Positions 6,993-13,879 of a stretch of 14,900 nucleotides of DNA are shown here, piece by piece. Made by a program: the position numbers and the translations under genes. Numbering within the stretch: position 1 is the first letter of the stretch; each line of letters starts with the position of its first letter. This DNA is from a bacterium (lineage in GTDB: Bacteria; Desulfobacterota; Binatia; UBA12015), in assembly GCA_029976905.1 (NCBI GenBank), contig JAPOLW010000033.1, positions 1 through 14,900 of the forward strand. Direction: 5' to 3'. The notes beneath the pieces were generated by a model that searched no databases, had not been told where the DNA came from, and was given only the letters and a program-made list of their open reading frames with translations.

Positions 6993-8033
6993 GTGGCGTT
7001 GCGTGGACCCTATCGACGAGGCCCCGGCTATGTCGCCGCAGCCGGTGGACTGCTCGCCGCCCTGCTGCTCGCCGAAGCGGCGGCGCGCCTCGAGGGCCCA
7101 CGCGTCTGTGCCGATGCGCAGAGCATCCTTCTGCAAGCAGCCCCCGACGTCGGGTGGACCTTCACCCCAGACCTGCGGATCACGCTCGAAGATTGCCATG
7201 GCGATGCCTGGAGTGCGCCGTTGGCGACCAATGCCGAAGGGCTGGCCGACCAGCCCTGGCCGTTGGAGAAACGCCCGGGAGACGTCCGCGTCCTCCTGCT
7301 GGGCAACCACGTCGTCGATGGTCTCGGCGTGGCGCGCGAAGACCGACTCTCGGTGCGCATCGCGCACCTGGCCGACCAGGTCCGGGGTGCCCGCCTCTCC
7401 GTGGTGAACGCGGCGATTCCCGGCTACGCAACTGCGAACCAGCTCACCTGGCTGGAGAAGCGTGGATTGCGCTACCGGCCCGACGTAGTCGTTCTCGTAC
7501 TCGATCCCGCGCGCGACCTCGCCGCCAATCTCCAGACGCCCCCGGTCGAGGTGGTCGAGCGGGACCTGCCGCCCGCCTCGGGCCTCCTCGCGGCATCGGG
7601 TGCTCTCCGCTGGCTGGCGCGACGTCCCGCCGTCACCACCCGCCCCTCCGTAAAGATCGGCGAGCCACCGCCGCTGGCCGGGGCCGACACGCAAGCCCGC
7701 GCTCTCGCACGAACCCGCGACCTGGTCGCGCGACTCGCCGAAGTCAGTCGCAGCGCCGGAGCCTCCTTCGGTATTCTCGTGGCGCCGCCCTGTCCGTCGG
7801 AACAGCCCACCGCGAACATCTGCGAGGCGCTCGAGGGGGTCGCCCCCTGCATCGATCCCACCGCCACGTTCGAGGGCTTGCGGGCGTCCGCCGACAAGCC
7901 CCTGGAGCTTTGCCTCGACCCGCTCGGGCGCTGGGGACGCGATGGGCATTTTCTTGCCAGTCACGCTCTCTGGGATCTCTTCACCCGCGCCGGCCTCTGG
8001 CCCCGCGGCGTCGTGCGTGGGCATCGGCTGTGA
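6993..8033 (+). CDS. SGNH-hydrolase-like membrane-anchored protein lacking the block I serine
   Basis: This 346-residue protein has one N-terminal hydrophobic segment (about 12-29), likely a signal anchor that places the rest outside the membrane. The fold is recognised from VRVLLLGNHVVDGLGV, then RLSVVNAAIPGYATANQLTWLEKRG, then YRPDVVVLVLD, the order seen in SGNH/GDSL-like proteins. In the canonical block I, Gly-Asp-Ser, this protein reads Gly104-Asn105-His106, so the nucleophilic Ser is missing. The Asn of the third block is also not evident. D317-x-H319 near the C-terminus (RDGHFLASHALWDLF) resembles the Asp-x-His pair of the family. The next gene is an MBOAT acyltransferase overlapping by 4 nt, as in AlgI/AlgJ/AlgX-like pairs that O-acetylate polysaccharides. 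This member may bind rather than transfer, or use other chemistry. The GTG start follows AGGA (6982-6985) with 7-nt spacing, 9 nt after the previous stop. Confidence 0.75.
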   Translation: MALRGPYRRGPGYVAAAGGLLAALLLAEAAARLEGPRVCADAQSILLQAAPDVGWTFTPDLRITLEDCHGDAWSAPLATNAEGLADQPWPLEKRPGDVRVLLLGNHVVDGLGVAREDRLSVRIAHLADQVRGARLSVVNAAIPGYATANQLTWLEKRGLRYRPDVVVLVLDPARDLAANLQTPPVEVVERDLPPASGLLAASGALRWLARRPAVTTRPSVKIGEPPPLAGADTQARALARTRDLVARLAEVSRSAGASFGILVAPPCPSEQPTANICEALEGVAPCIDPTATFEGLRASADKPLELCLDPLGRWGRDGHFLASHALWDLFTRAGLWPRGVVRGHRL

Positions 8034-9349
8034 ACGAGGCGAGCCTCACCGAGTGGCTCCGTTGGGAGACCTGGGACTTCGCCATTGGCGTCTGGGAAAG
8101 CCGTCACAGCCTCTTCGTCCACTTCACCGCGTATGGCGCCCTGCTCGCCGCGTTGGTGGTCGCCGGAAGCGCCCTGCCCGGCCGGGCCCGCTCCTGGCTT
8201 CTGGTCGGCGCTTCGATCGCGGGCCTCGGCCTCCTGGGCTCGTGGCCACTGGCCGCCGTCGCCGTGGTCTACTCGGTCGCGCTCTACGGCGTGGTCGAGT
8301 ACGCCCCGGGAAAGGCAGGAACCTGGACGGCCTGGGGTCTGCTCCTCGCCCTGGCCGCCTACCCCGCCTTGCTTCCCGAGGACATCCTCACGGGCAACGC
8401 CAGCGACATGGCGGAGTTCTGGGCCTTTGCGACGAACGTCTGGTGGTTGCGCTGCGTCGCCTATGTCGTCGACCGGCGAGCGCGCGGAATCCAACGCCGA
8501 CGTCTCGATGAATTCCTCGGAGCCACCCTCTTCTTTCCGACCTTCGTGAACGGCCCGATCGAAACCACCGAGCAGCTGAAGGCACACCGGACCCGCGGCC
8601 CCGCCGCGCGCACCTGGGAAGAACTCGGCGCGTACGCCAGACAACTCCCGTCCGCGACCGGCCGCATCGGGTTGGGCGTCGGCAAGGTCCTCTTCGCCAC
8701 GTTCTACCTGGGACAGAGCAACGAAACGATCTTCGCGACTTCCGGGACGACGATCGATCACGTCGATCTCTGGCTCTGGGCGGCCGAACTCTACGTTCTG
8801 TTCTACGTGATCTTCTCCGGATGGACGGATGTCTCGATCGGGCTTTCGCGATTGGTCGGCTTCGAGGTCGCAGAGAATTTCGATGCGCCCTGGCGGGCCC
8901 GATCGGTCGGCGAATTCTGGCGGCGCTGGCACATGTCGTTCGGAATCTGGCTTCGCAACTACGTCTACATCCCACTCGGCGGCAATCGCAGGCATCCGGG
9001 CCTGAATGTCGTCGCCACGTTTCAGGCAAGCGCGCTCTGGCACGTCTGGGGCGCTCTCAAGGTCCTGGGCCCGGAGGCCTACCCACCCATCGCCTGGACC
9101 GGATTCATCGTCTGGGGCCTCCTGAACGCGGCAGGGCAGATCGCGAGCCGACAATGGAACGAACGCGCCGCCCTCGAACCCGCGCGAGCGCTCCTGCGAG
9201 ACCGGGTTCCCGCGCCCCTTCGCGACCGCGCAAACCAATTGATGGCCTTCGCGTTCGTCGCGATGGCATGGATTCCCTTCTTCCTCCCGCCCTGGATCGA
9301 ACCGGGGGCATTCTGGCGCATCTTCGCGCGCATGTTCTATTTGTCGTGA
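8030..9349 (+). CDS. MBOAT family O-acyltransferase (AlgI/DltB-like)
   Basis: This 439-residue polytopic membrane protein is recognised as MBOAT by its C-terminal half. FWRRWHMSFGIWLRNYVYIP (H301) followed by LGGNRR is the hallmark motif. FQASALWHVWG carries H338, equivalent to the invariant catalytic His of AlgI-type enzymes; the usual WHG is WHV here. The earlier segments FFPTFVNGPIE and YLFYVIFSGW-like YVLFYVIFSGWTDVSIGLSR also fit. The family moves an acyl group, usually acetyl, from a cytoplasmic thioester donor across the membrane to a glycan or a partner protein. The immediately upstream SGNH-like gene, overlapped through GTGA, is the expected partner, so polysaccharide or glycolipid O-acylation is the likely job. 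The acyl group and acceptor are unknown. The GTG start at 8030 is chosen for the overlap and because sequence upstream in this frame is an Arg-rich shadow. Confidence 0.9.
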   Translation: MNEASLTEWLRWETWDFAIGVWESRHSLFVHFTAYGALLAALVVAGSALPGRARSWLLVGASIAGLGLLGSWPLAAVAVVYSVALYGVVEYAPGKAGTWTAWGLLLALAAYPALLPEDILTGNASDMAEFWAFATNVWWLRCVAYVVDRRARGIQRRRLDEFLGATLFFPTFVNGPIETTEQLKAHRTRGPAARTWEELGAYARQLPSATGRIGLGVGKVLFATFYLGQSNETIFATSGTTIDHVDLWLWAAELYVLFYVIFSGWTDVSIGLSRLVGFEVAENFDAPWRARSVGEFWRRWHMSFGIWLRNYVYIPLGGNRRHPGLNVVATFQASALWHVWGALKVLGPEAYPPIAWTGFIVWGLLNAAGQIASRQWNERAALEPARALLRDRVPAPLRDRANQLMAFAFVAMAWIPFFLPPWIEPGAFWRIFARMFYLS

Positions 9350-9351
9350 CC

Positions 9352-10143
9352 ATGGAATCCCCGGAGGAATTCGTCGCACGACAGGACACCCACTTTGCGG
9401 GTGCCGACCGGACGCATTTTTCGTGGCAGACCGGGGGGGCCGGTTTCGCCGAGCGGGAGGCCTCCTTCCTCGCCGATCTGGCCGCGGACGCCGGTTGCCC
9501 CTTCCTCGAGATCGGTTGCGGCGAAGGGGCGAACCTCTTCCACCTCCGGCATTGCGCCCGCGGCGTCTTCGTCGGATTCGACCGCTCCGAGGCGAAGATC
9601 CGGTTTGCCCGCGCGGCCGTCGATGGTCCGCACTTCACCTGCGGGGACGGAGGAGCACTGCCGTTCGACGATGGGACCTTTGCGACGGTCCTCATCCGGG
9701 ACGTCCTGCACCACCTCGCGAGCCCGCGGGACACCCTGCGCGAAGCGGCGCGCGTGCTGCGACCCGGAGGTCGTTTCCTGCTCGCCGAGCCAAACGTGCA
9801 CAACCCCCTCATCCGACTCCAGATGGCCCTGGTTCCCGCCGAGCGCGGGGCGGCGCGTTCGGACGAAGTCTGGTTGCGGGCACTCCTCGAGGGCCTGCCC
9901 CTGCAAGATCTGCACTTCTCGATGGCGGCACCCTTTCCGCTCGACCGGGTCTTCTTGCACCCCGCCTACGGATTTCCCTCCCTGGGTCGACGCCCCACGG
10001 CCCTGCGTGCCATCCACGCGGCCGAAGACCTCGCTGGACGCCTCCTCGGTCCCTCCCGCTGGTCGTATGTTCTCGCGCGCGCGGTCCGTGCCCAGGCGCC
10101 GTCCGCGGCCGGTTTTGGGGTCGACAGCGGCGCGGATGGGTAG
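9352..10143 (+). CDS. Class I SAM-dependent methyltransferase
   Basis: The protein has 263 residues. Motif I is FLEIGCGEGANL (E53 to G59). The next strand VFVGFDRSEAKIRFAR contains the ribose-binding acid, and ALPFDDGTFATVLIRDVLHHL followed by EAARVLRPGGRFLLAEPN are the standard later motifs of Methyltransf_11-type enzymes. The C-terminal third (about 170-263) resembles no catalytic insertion I know and may form the substrate lid. The substrate is probably a sugar or lipid intermediate of this cluster, inferred only from the neighbours. The start is ambiguous: GTG at 9346, overlapping the MBOAT stop as GTGA, lies two codons before ATG at 9352. I prefer the ATG, as neither has a clear Shine-Dalgarno. 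A frame extending upstream to 8821 is a shadow of the MBOAT gene. Confidence 0.87.
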   Translation: MESPEEFVARQDTHFAGADRTHFSWQTGGAGFAEREASFLADLAADAGCPFLEIGCGEGANLFHLRHCARGVFVGFDRSEAKIRFARAAVDGPHFTCGDGGALPFDDGTFATVLIRDVLHHLASPRDTLREAARVLRPGGRFLLAEPNVHNPLIRLQMALVPAERGAARSDEVWLRALLEGLPLQDLHFSMAAPFPLDRVFLHPAYGFPSLGRRPTALRAIHAAEDLAGRLLGPSRWSYVLARAVRAQAPSAAGFGVDSGADG

Positions 10144-10169
10144 CTTCAGCCGACCGCGTATGCGACCGT

Positions 10170-10175
10170 AGGGGG
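10170..10175 (+). promoter_or_regulatory. Shine-Dalgarno before paired GTG/ATG starts
   Basis: AGGGGG at 10170-10175 is 5 nt before GTG (10181) and 11 nt before ATG (10187) of the DPM1-like gene. The spacing alone favours the GTG, while the family's N-terminal consensus favours the ATG. The two products differ only by two residues. Confidence 0.45.
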
Positions 10176-10186
10176 CTCCGGTGACC

Positions 10187-10927
10187 ATGCGAGTTCTCGT
10201 CGTAACCCCGACCTACAACGAACGCGACAACCTCGAAGAGCTCGCGGAGGTGGTCCTTTGTACGCCGGGAAACCTGGACTACCTCGTCGTCGACGACAAC
10301 TCCCCGGACGGCACCGGCGACCTCGCCGACGAGATCGCGCGTCGATCTCCTCGATTCCGGGTCCTGCATCGCGCCGGCAAGCTCGGTCTGGGATCCGCGT
10401 ATCGCGAGGCATTCACGCTGGCCCTCGAGGAGAAGTACGACGCGGTGATCTCGATGGATGGCGATTGGTCGCACGATCCCAAGTACCTCCCCGACCTCGT
10501 CGGTGGCACCGAGCACGCAGACCTGGTCATTGGCTCTCGATACCTCAACGGAATCAGCGTCGTGAATTGGGAGCTCTCGCGGCTGATCATGAGCGCCATC
10601 GCCAACCAATACGCCCGTGTCATTACGGGCATGCCCTTTCGCGATTGCACCAGTGGCTTCCAATGTCTCACGCGACGGGCGCTCGAGGCGATCGGGCTGT
10701 CGGCGATCAAGACCAGCGGGTACTCGTTTCTCATCGATCTCAAATACCGGGTCGTGAGCGCGGGGCTGCGCGGAGTTGAAGTTCCCATCGTCTTCACCCA
10801 GAGACGCGCCGGGCAGTCGAAGATCTCACGGCCCGAAATCCTGCGGTCCATGATCACGCCGTGGAAAATGCGCCTGGGCCTCTGGGACAAAGGGGAATCC
10901 CCCCTCGTCTCCGCGGATCGCGACTGA
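10187..10927 (+). CDS. DPM1-type polyprenyl-phosphate glycosyltransferase (GT2)
   Basis: This 246-residue soluble GT-A protein matches dolichol- or polyprenol-phosphate mannosyltransferases closely. It opens with MRVLVVTPTYNERDNLEEL and continues with LVVDDNSPDGTGDLAD (33-48), KLGLGSAYREAF (65-76) and the DxD block ISMDGDWSHDPKYLP (D91, D93). IGSRY, DCTSGFQCLTRRAL, TSGYSFLIDLKYR and the Arg-rich FTQRRAGQSKIS follow, the last being diagnostic of the DPM1 group. It lacks the two C-terminal helices of GtrB-like enzymes. The reaction is NDP-sugar (often GDP-mannose) plus polyprenyl phosphate to polyprenyl-phosphate-sugar at the inner membrane face. The product is the usual donor of GT-C enzymes, two of which are likely encoded in this window. 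GTG at 10181 is an alternative start. The gene ends the plus-strand run and faces the minus-strand operon across 15 bp. Confidence 0.92.
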   Translation: MRVLVVTPTYNERDNLEELAEVVLCTPGNLDYLVVDDNSPDGTGDLADEIARRSPRFRVLHRAGKLGLGSAYREAFTLALEEKYDAVISMDGDWSHDPKYLPDLVGGTEHADLVIGSRYLNGISVVNWELSRLIMSAIANQYARVITGMPFRDCTSGFQCLTRRALEAIGLSAIKTSGYSFLIDLKYRVVSAGLRGVEVPIVFTQRRAGQSKISRPEILRSMITPWKMRLGLWDKGESPLVSADRD

Positions 10928-10942
10928 GCGCAACCCGCGGCG

Positions 10943-12964
10943 TCAGCGGGACCGTTCCAGGCGGTAGAGATGCACCGTTGCCCGGAGCGCGACGGTCGAC
11001 TCCGGCGGTCGATCGCGAGTCACCTCGAGCGTCGGCCCCTCCCACGATCGCGTGAGCACCGGCTCGAGACGGAAGTCGTCGGGCAACCGCGCCAATTCCG
11101 CTGGAACGCGGTGATCTCCACCCTCCGGCCCGAAGGCGGCCCCCGCAAGAACGAAGATCGGTCCAGGCAACGTGCGCAGATACCCGGCCAGCGTTTCATC
11201 GTGGTCACGCGCCGTGGGGACGCGCATCACGATCGTGCGCCGCCCCTCGCCGAGCCACAGGGCCGCCGCAAGATGGGTCCAATCCAACGGCTGCACCAGG
11301 ACAACGGTCGCCTCCGGGGGAATTTCCGCCGCCAACTCGGACGCAAAACGGTGCGCCCCCGTCTGGTAGGGCACTCCGACCAAGGGTCGAATCCCCAGAA
11401 CGCCCAGCACGATCGCGACTCCGACCAGGGCGCGCGCCGCCGCTCGACGAAGCGAGGGTCGCCCCGCAAATCCGGCACGCGCGGCGGCCAGCGCGAGAGC
11501 TGGGAGGACCACGGTGACCAGGCGCCGGGCCGCCCAGACGTGCTCCTGGGTGACCCGCCCCGACACCACCTGATCGAATGCTTCGAGGAGCAGAGCCCCT
11601 TCGAGCGGCGGAACCACGAAGGACCCGGGCAGGGCAACCGCGATCGCCGCCCAGGCAGCCCACGGCACGTACCACCACAATCCCTGCAAGACCGCGACTC
11701 CCTCGGGTAGTCCCTCGCGATAGAGCAATAGAAGCCAACCTGCGGCGAGCACCCCGAGCAACGGCCGCAGGCGTGAGCCGGGCTGCCGACGCTCCATGCG
11801 CTGCCCCCAGACCAACAGAAAGACGAGACCGGCCAGGAGCAGAATCGGGGCGACGCGGTTTAGAAGGAAGCCGAGGACGTACCCGTCGTTGTCGACCAAA
11901 GCGGCCAGCGTAAAGACCAACGCACGCCACGCATCATGGATGTTCCGGTAGATGCGGTTGCCGTAATCGGTGGGAATCCACAGCAGATGCAGAAGGCCCT
12001 GGACCGCGATCACCGCGAACGGGAGGAACGCACCCGGGGGCAGCAGCCGTCGCGAGGGCGCGATCGCCACCCGCACGACCAAAAGCGCCGGCACGAAGAC
12101 CCAGAACTGTTCGAGCCGGGCGAAGGTGGCCACGCCCAGACACGCGCCGGCCACGCCTCCGGCGGCAAGAGCGCTGCGCCGGTCGCGAACGCAGTCGGCC
12201 TGCGGACGTCCGGCAAAGTCGAATCCCCCCGCTTCCATCGCGAACCGCGAGGCCGCCACGCCCCCCCACACCAGGGCCTGGGCGAGAATCTCGGGCATCA
12301 GAAAGCGGGCAAACCAATGCTCGGGAAGCCACGAGGCGAGCAGGGCGACCGCCGCGACGGCCCCTCCGAAGGCACCGTCGCGCCAGGCGATGAGACCGAT
12401 GGCCCACCAGGCCGAGAACGCGAAGACGACGCCGAGAAGCGCGGCTCCCGTCTCGCCGCCAAGCGTCCAGGCGATCGCCACCCAAACCGAGAGAAGATGG
12501 GAGAAACTCGGATAGGCCGTGGTCTCGTCCAGATCCGGCGTCACGATGCCCCCCGGAAGTCGGACGAACGACATCCGCCAGTGGGTCACACTCCCGGCGC
12601 CGAAGAGCGCGTAACGATCGTCCGGGGCCACGGCCTCTACCGACGGATCCGCAATCGCGAGCGTCCCGTGCGTCGCAAGCCATCGTCCCGCCGCACGGTG
12701 GAGGCTCGCATCCTGGGACAACAAGGTCGTGTCGACGGCAGGAAGAAGCGTCCCCGTGAGCACCAACGCAAGCAACGCCAGCCGGCCGTCCGCGCGTTGC
12801 CCATCGCCGCGCGCGGTGCGCAGCAGCGATGCAACCACGACCGCCGCAAGGACGCCCGCGGCCAGGGCGATCCGGGCATCGAACCGATCGAGCTCCGCAA
12901 GCGTGACCCCCGCCCACGAGGCCCCTGCCAGGCCCGCGGTCCAGCTCAGAAACGCACGCGGCAT
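10943..12964 (-). CDS. GT-C-like multi-spanning membrane protein, probable glycosyltransferase
   Basis: The protein is 673 residues long, with many hydrophobic segments over about residues 5-510 and a soluble C-terminal domain of about 150 residues. The first large outer loop has LLSQDASLHRAAGRWLATHG, with D85 where GT39/GT83-like GT-C enzymes carry the catalytic acid. YPSFSHLLSVWVAIAWTLGG then begins the following helices, a layout common in this superfamily. The soluble end has an alternating alpha/beta appearance (ATVVLVQPLDWTHLAAALWL, then GPIFVLAGAAF). Sequence alone does not allow assignment to a numbered GT family. The likely role is transfer of a sugar from a polyprenyl phosphate donor outside the membrane. 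The start ATG has GAGG four nt upstream and lies 10 nt after the stop of the zinc-ribbon methyltransferase gene, so they are probably co-transcribed. It is last in its operon as far as visible. Confidence 0.8.
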   Translation of the reverse strand: MPRAFLSWTAGLAGASWAGVTLAELDRFDARIALAAGVLAAVVVASLLRTARGDGQRADGRLALLALVLTGTLLPAVDTTLLSQDASLHRAAGRWLATHGTLAIADPSVEAVAPDDRYALFGAGSVTHWRMSFVRLPGGIVTPDLDETTAYPSFSHLLSVWVAIAWTLGGETGAALLGVVFAFSAWWAIGLIAWRDGAFGGAVAAVALLASWLPEHWFARFLMPEILAQALVWGGVAASRFAMEAGGFDFAGRPQADCVRDRRSALAAGGVAGACLGVATFARLEQFWVFVPALLVVRVAIAPSRRLLPPGAFLPFAVIAVQGLLHLLWIPTDYGNRIYRNIHDAWRALVFTLAALVDNDGYVLGFLLNRVAPILLLAGLVFLLVWGQRMERRQPGSRLRPLLGVLAAGWLLLLYREGLPEGVAVLQGLWWYVPWAAWAAIAVALPGSFVVPPLEGALLLEAFDQVVSGRVTQEHVWAARRLVTVVLPALALAAARAGFAGRPSLRRAAARALVGVAIVLGVLGIRPLVGVPYQTGAHRFASELAAEIPPEATVVLVQPLDWTHLAAALWLGEGRRTIVMRVPTARDHDETLAGYLRTLPGPIFVLAGAAFGPEGGDHRVPAELARLPDDFRLEPVLTRSWEGPTLEVTRDRPPESTVALRATVHLYRLERSR

Positions 12965-12974
12965 GGAGCCTCAC

Positions 12975-13865
12975 TCAGCAGGCGCGCGCCGCGACGGTGA
13001 ACACGTTGCCACGATCGGGGACGCCGAAGGTCACGGCTCCGAGGGAGGACCGGGCCAGTGAGCGACAGAACTCCGCCGCCGGACTGGCGCCCAGAGCTCG
13101 TCCAAGCTGAAAGCTGAAGTTCCGCACCGAAACGGAGCGACCCAGGTGGCCCACGACACTGGGCGCTTCGAACCCGGTCCGGCGCAAGAGTCGTTCGAGG
13201 CTGAGGCGAGAGAAGTACGTCAGATGCTGGGGCGGGTCGTAGTAGTACCACCGCGACCCACAGACCCGCGCCAGGAGACCCTGGTAATCACCGGTTTCGA
13301 TCACGACCAACCCCCCCGGCCGCAGCCAACGGCGCACCTGCCGGAGGGCCAGGGCCGGGTCGACCACATGCTCGATGACGTCGAGCAGCGTGACGACGTC
13401 GAAGCTCTCTTCGGCAAAGGAGGCCCGTTCGATGGACCCGGGGACCATCTCGACACCCAGTTCGCGTCGGGCCCATGCGACGCAACCCTGCGCCGGCTCG
13501 AGACCAATCGCGTCGAATCCCTCGCGACGCGCTGCCTCGACCAGAAATCCATAGGCCGCGCCAACGTCCAGGAGTCGTGCGCCCCGGGCGTGCGGGCGCA
13601 GCCAACGGACGCGCCGGGCAAAGTTCGACAAAAGGAGCTCCCGATCGCGCAGGTAGTCCGGATAACCGCCGAAGCTCCGTCCCCCGAAATAGCCCTCGTC
13701 GTAGACGAGGTCGGGGATGGCATCGGCGACGAACCGACAATCGCAGACCGAGCAGTGCGCGAAGACGAAGCCTCGTTTAGAGAAGACCGGGCGGCCGGCG
13801 CCGCCGCAGGCTCGGCACCGCGGAGCCGCGTCGTGGACCGGCTCCGGCTCTCGCGCAGGCAGCAT
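12975..13865 (-). CDS. Zinc-ribbon class I SAM-dependent methyltransferase
   Basis: The protein is 296 residues long. The N-terminus has a four-Cys zinc ribbon, CRACG (C17, C20) and CSVC (C38, C41), followed by the linker VYDEGYFGG often seen in such proteins. The Methyltransf_23-like core follows: LLDVGAAYGFLVEAARREG (motif I, D100 to G106), AIGLEPAQG with the ribose-binding Glu, FDVVTLLDVIEHVVDPALAL and WLRPGGLVVIETGDYQG. The motif YYYDPPQHLTYFSRLSLERLL is typical of this subgroup, which is frequent in O-antigen and cell-surface sugar clusters and includes sugar C- and O-methyltransferases. The exact substrate is unknown. The gap to the upstream fusion gene is 14 nt and to the downstream membrane protein 10 nt. 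No clear Shine-Dalgarno is visible before the ATG. Confidence 0.88.
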   Translation of the reverse strand: MLPAREPEPVHDAAPRCRACGGAGRPVFSKRGFVFAHCSVCDCRFVADAIPDLVYDEGYFGGRSFGGYPDYLRDRELLLSNFARRVRWLRPHARGARLLDVGAAYGFLVEAARREGFDAIGLEPAQGCVAWARRELGVEMVPGSIERASFAEESFDVVTLLDVIEHVVDPALALRQVRRWLRPGGLVVIETGDYQGLLARVCGSRWYYYDPPQHLTYFSRLSLERLLRRTGFEAPSVVGHLGRSVSVRNFSFQLGRALGASPAAEFCRSLARSSLGAVTFGVPDRGNVFTVAARAC

Positions 13866-13879
13866 CGAGCCGACGCGCC

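Noticed and set aside
6884..8029. Extension of the MBOAT frame upstream to 6884
   Set aside because: This part reads as Arg/Pro-rich sequence over the SGNH-like gene. The GTGA overlap at 8030 is the natural start.
10934..10950. Small inverted repeat in the convergent gap as a bidirectional terminator
   Set aside because: The stem is only 5 bp with no T-tract on either strand, and it extends into the stop of the minus-strand gene.
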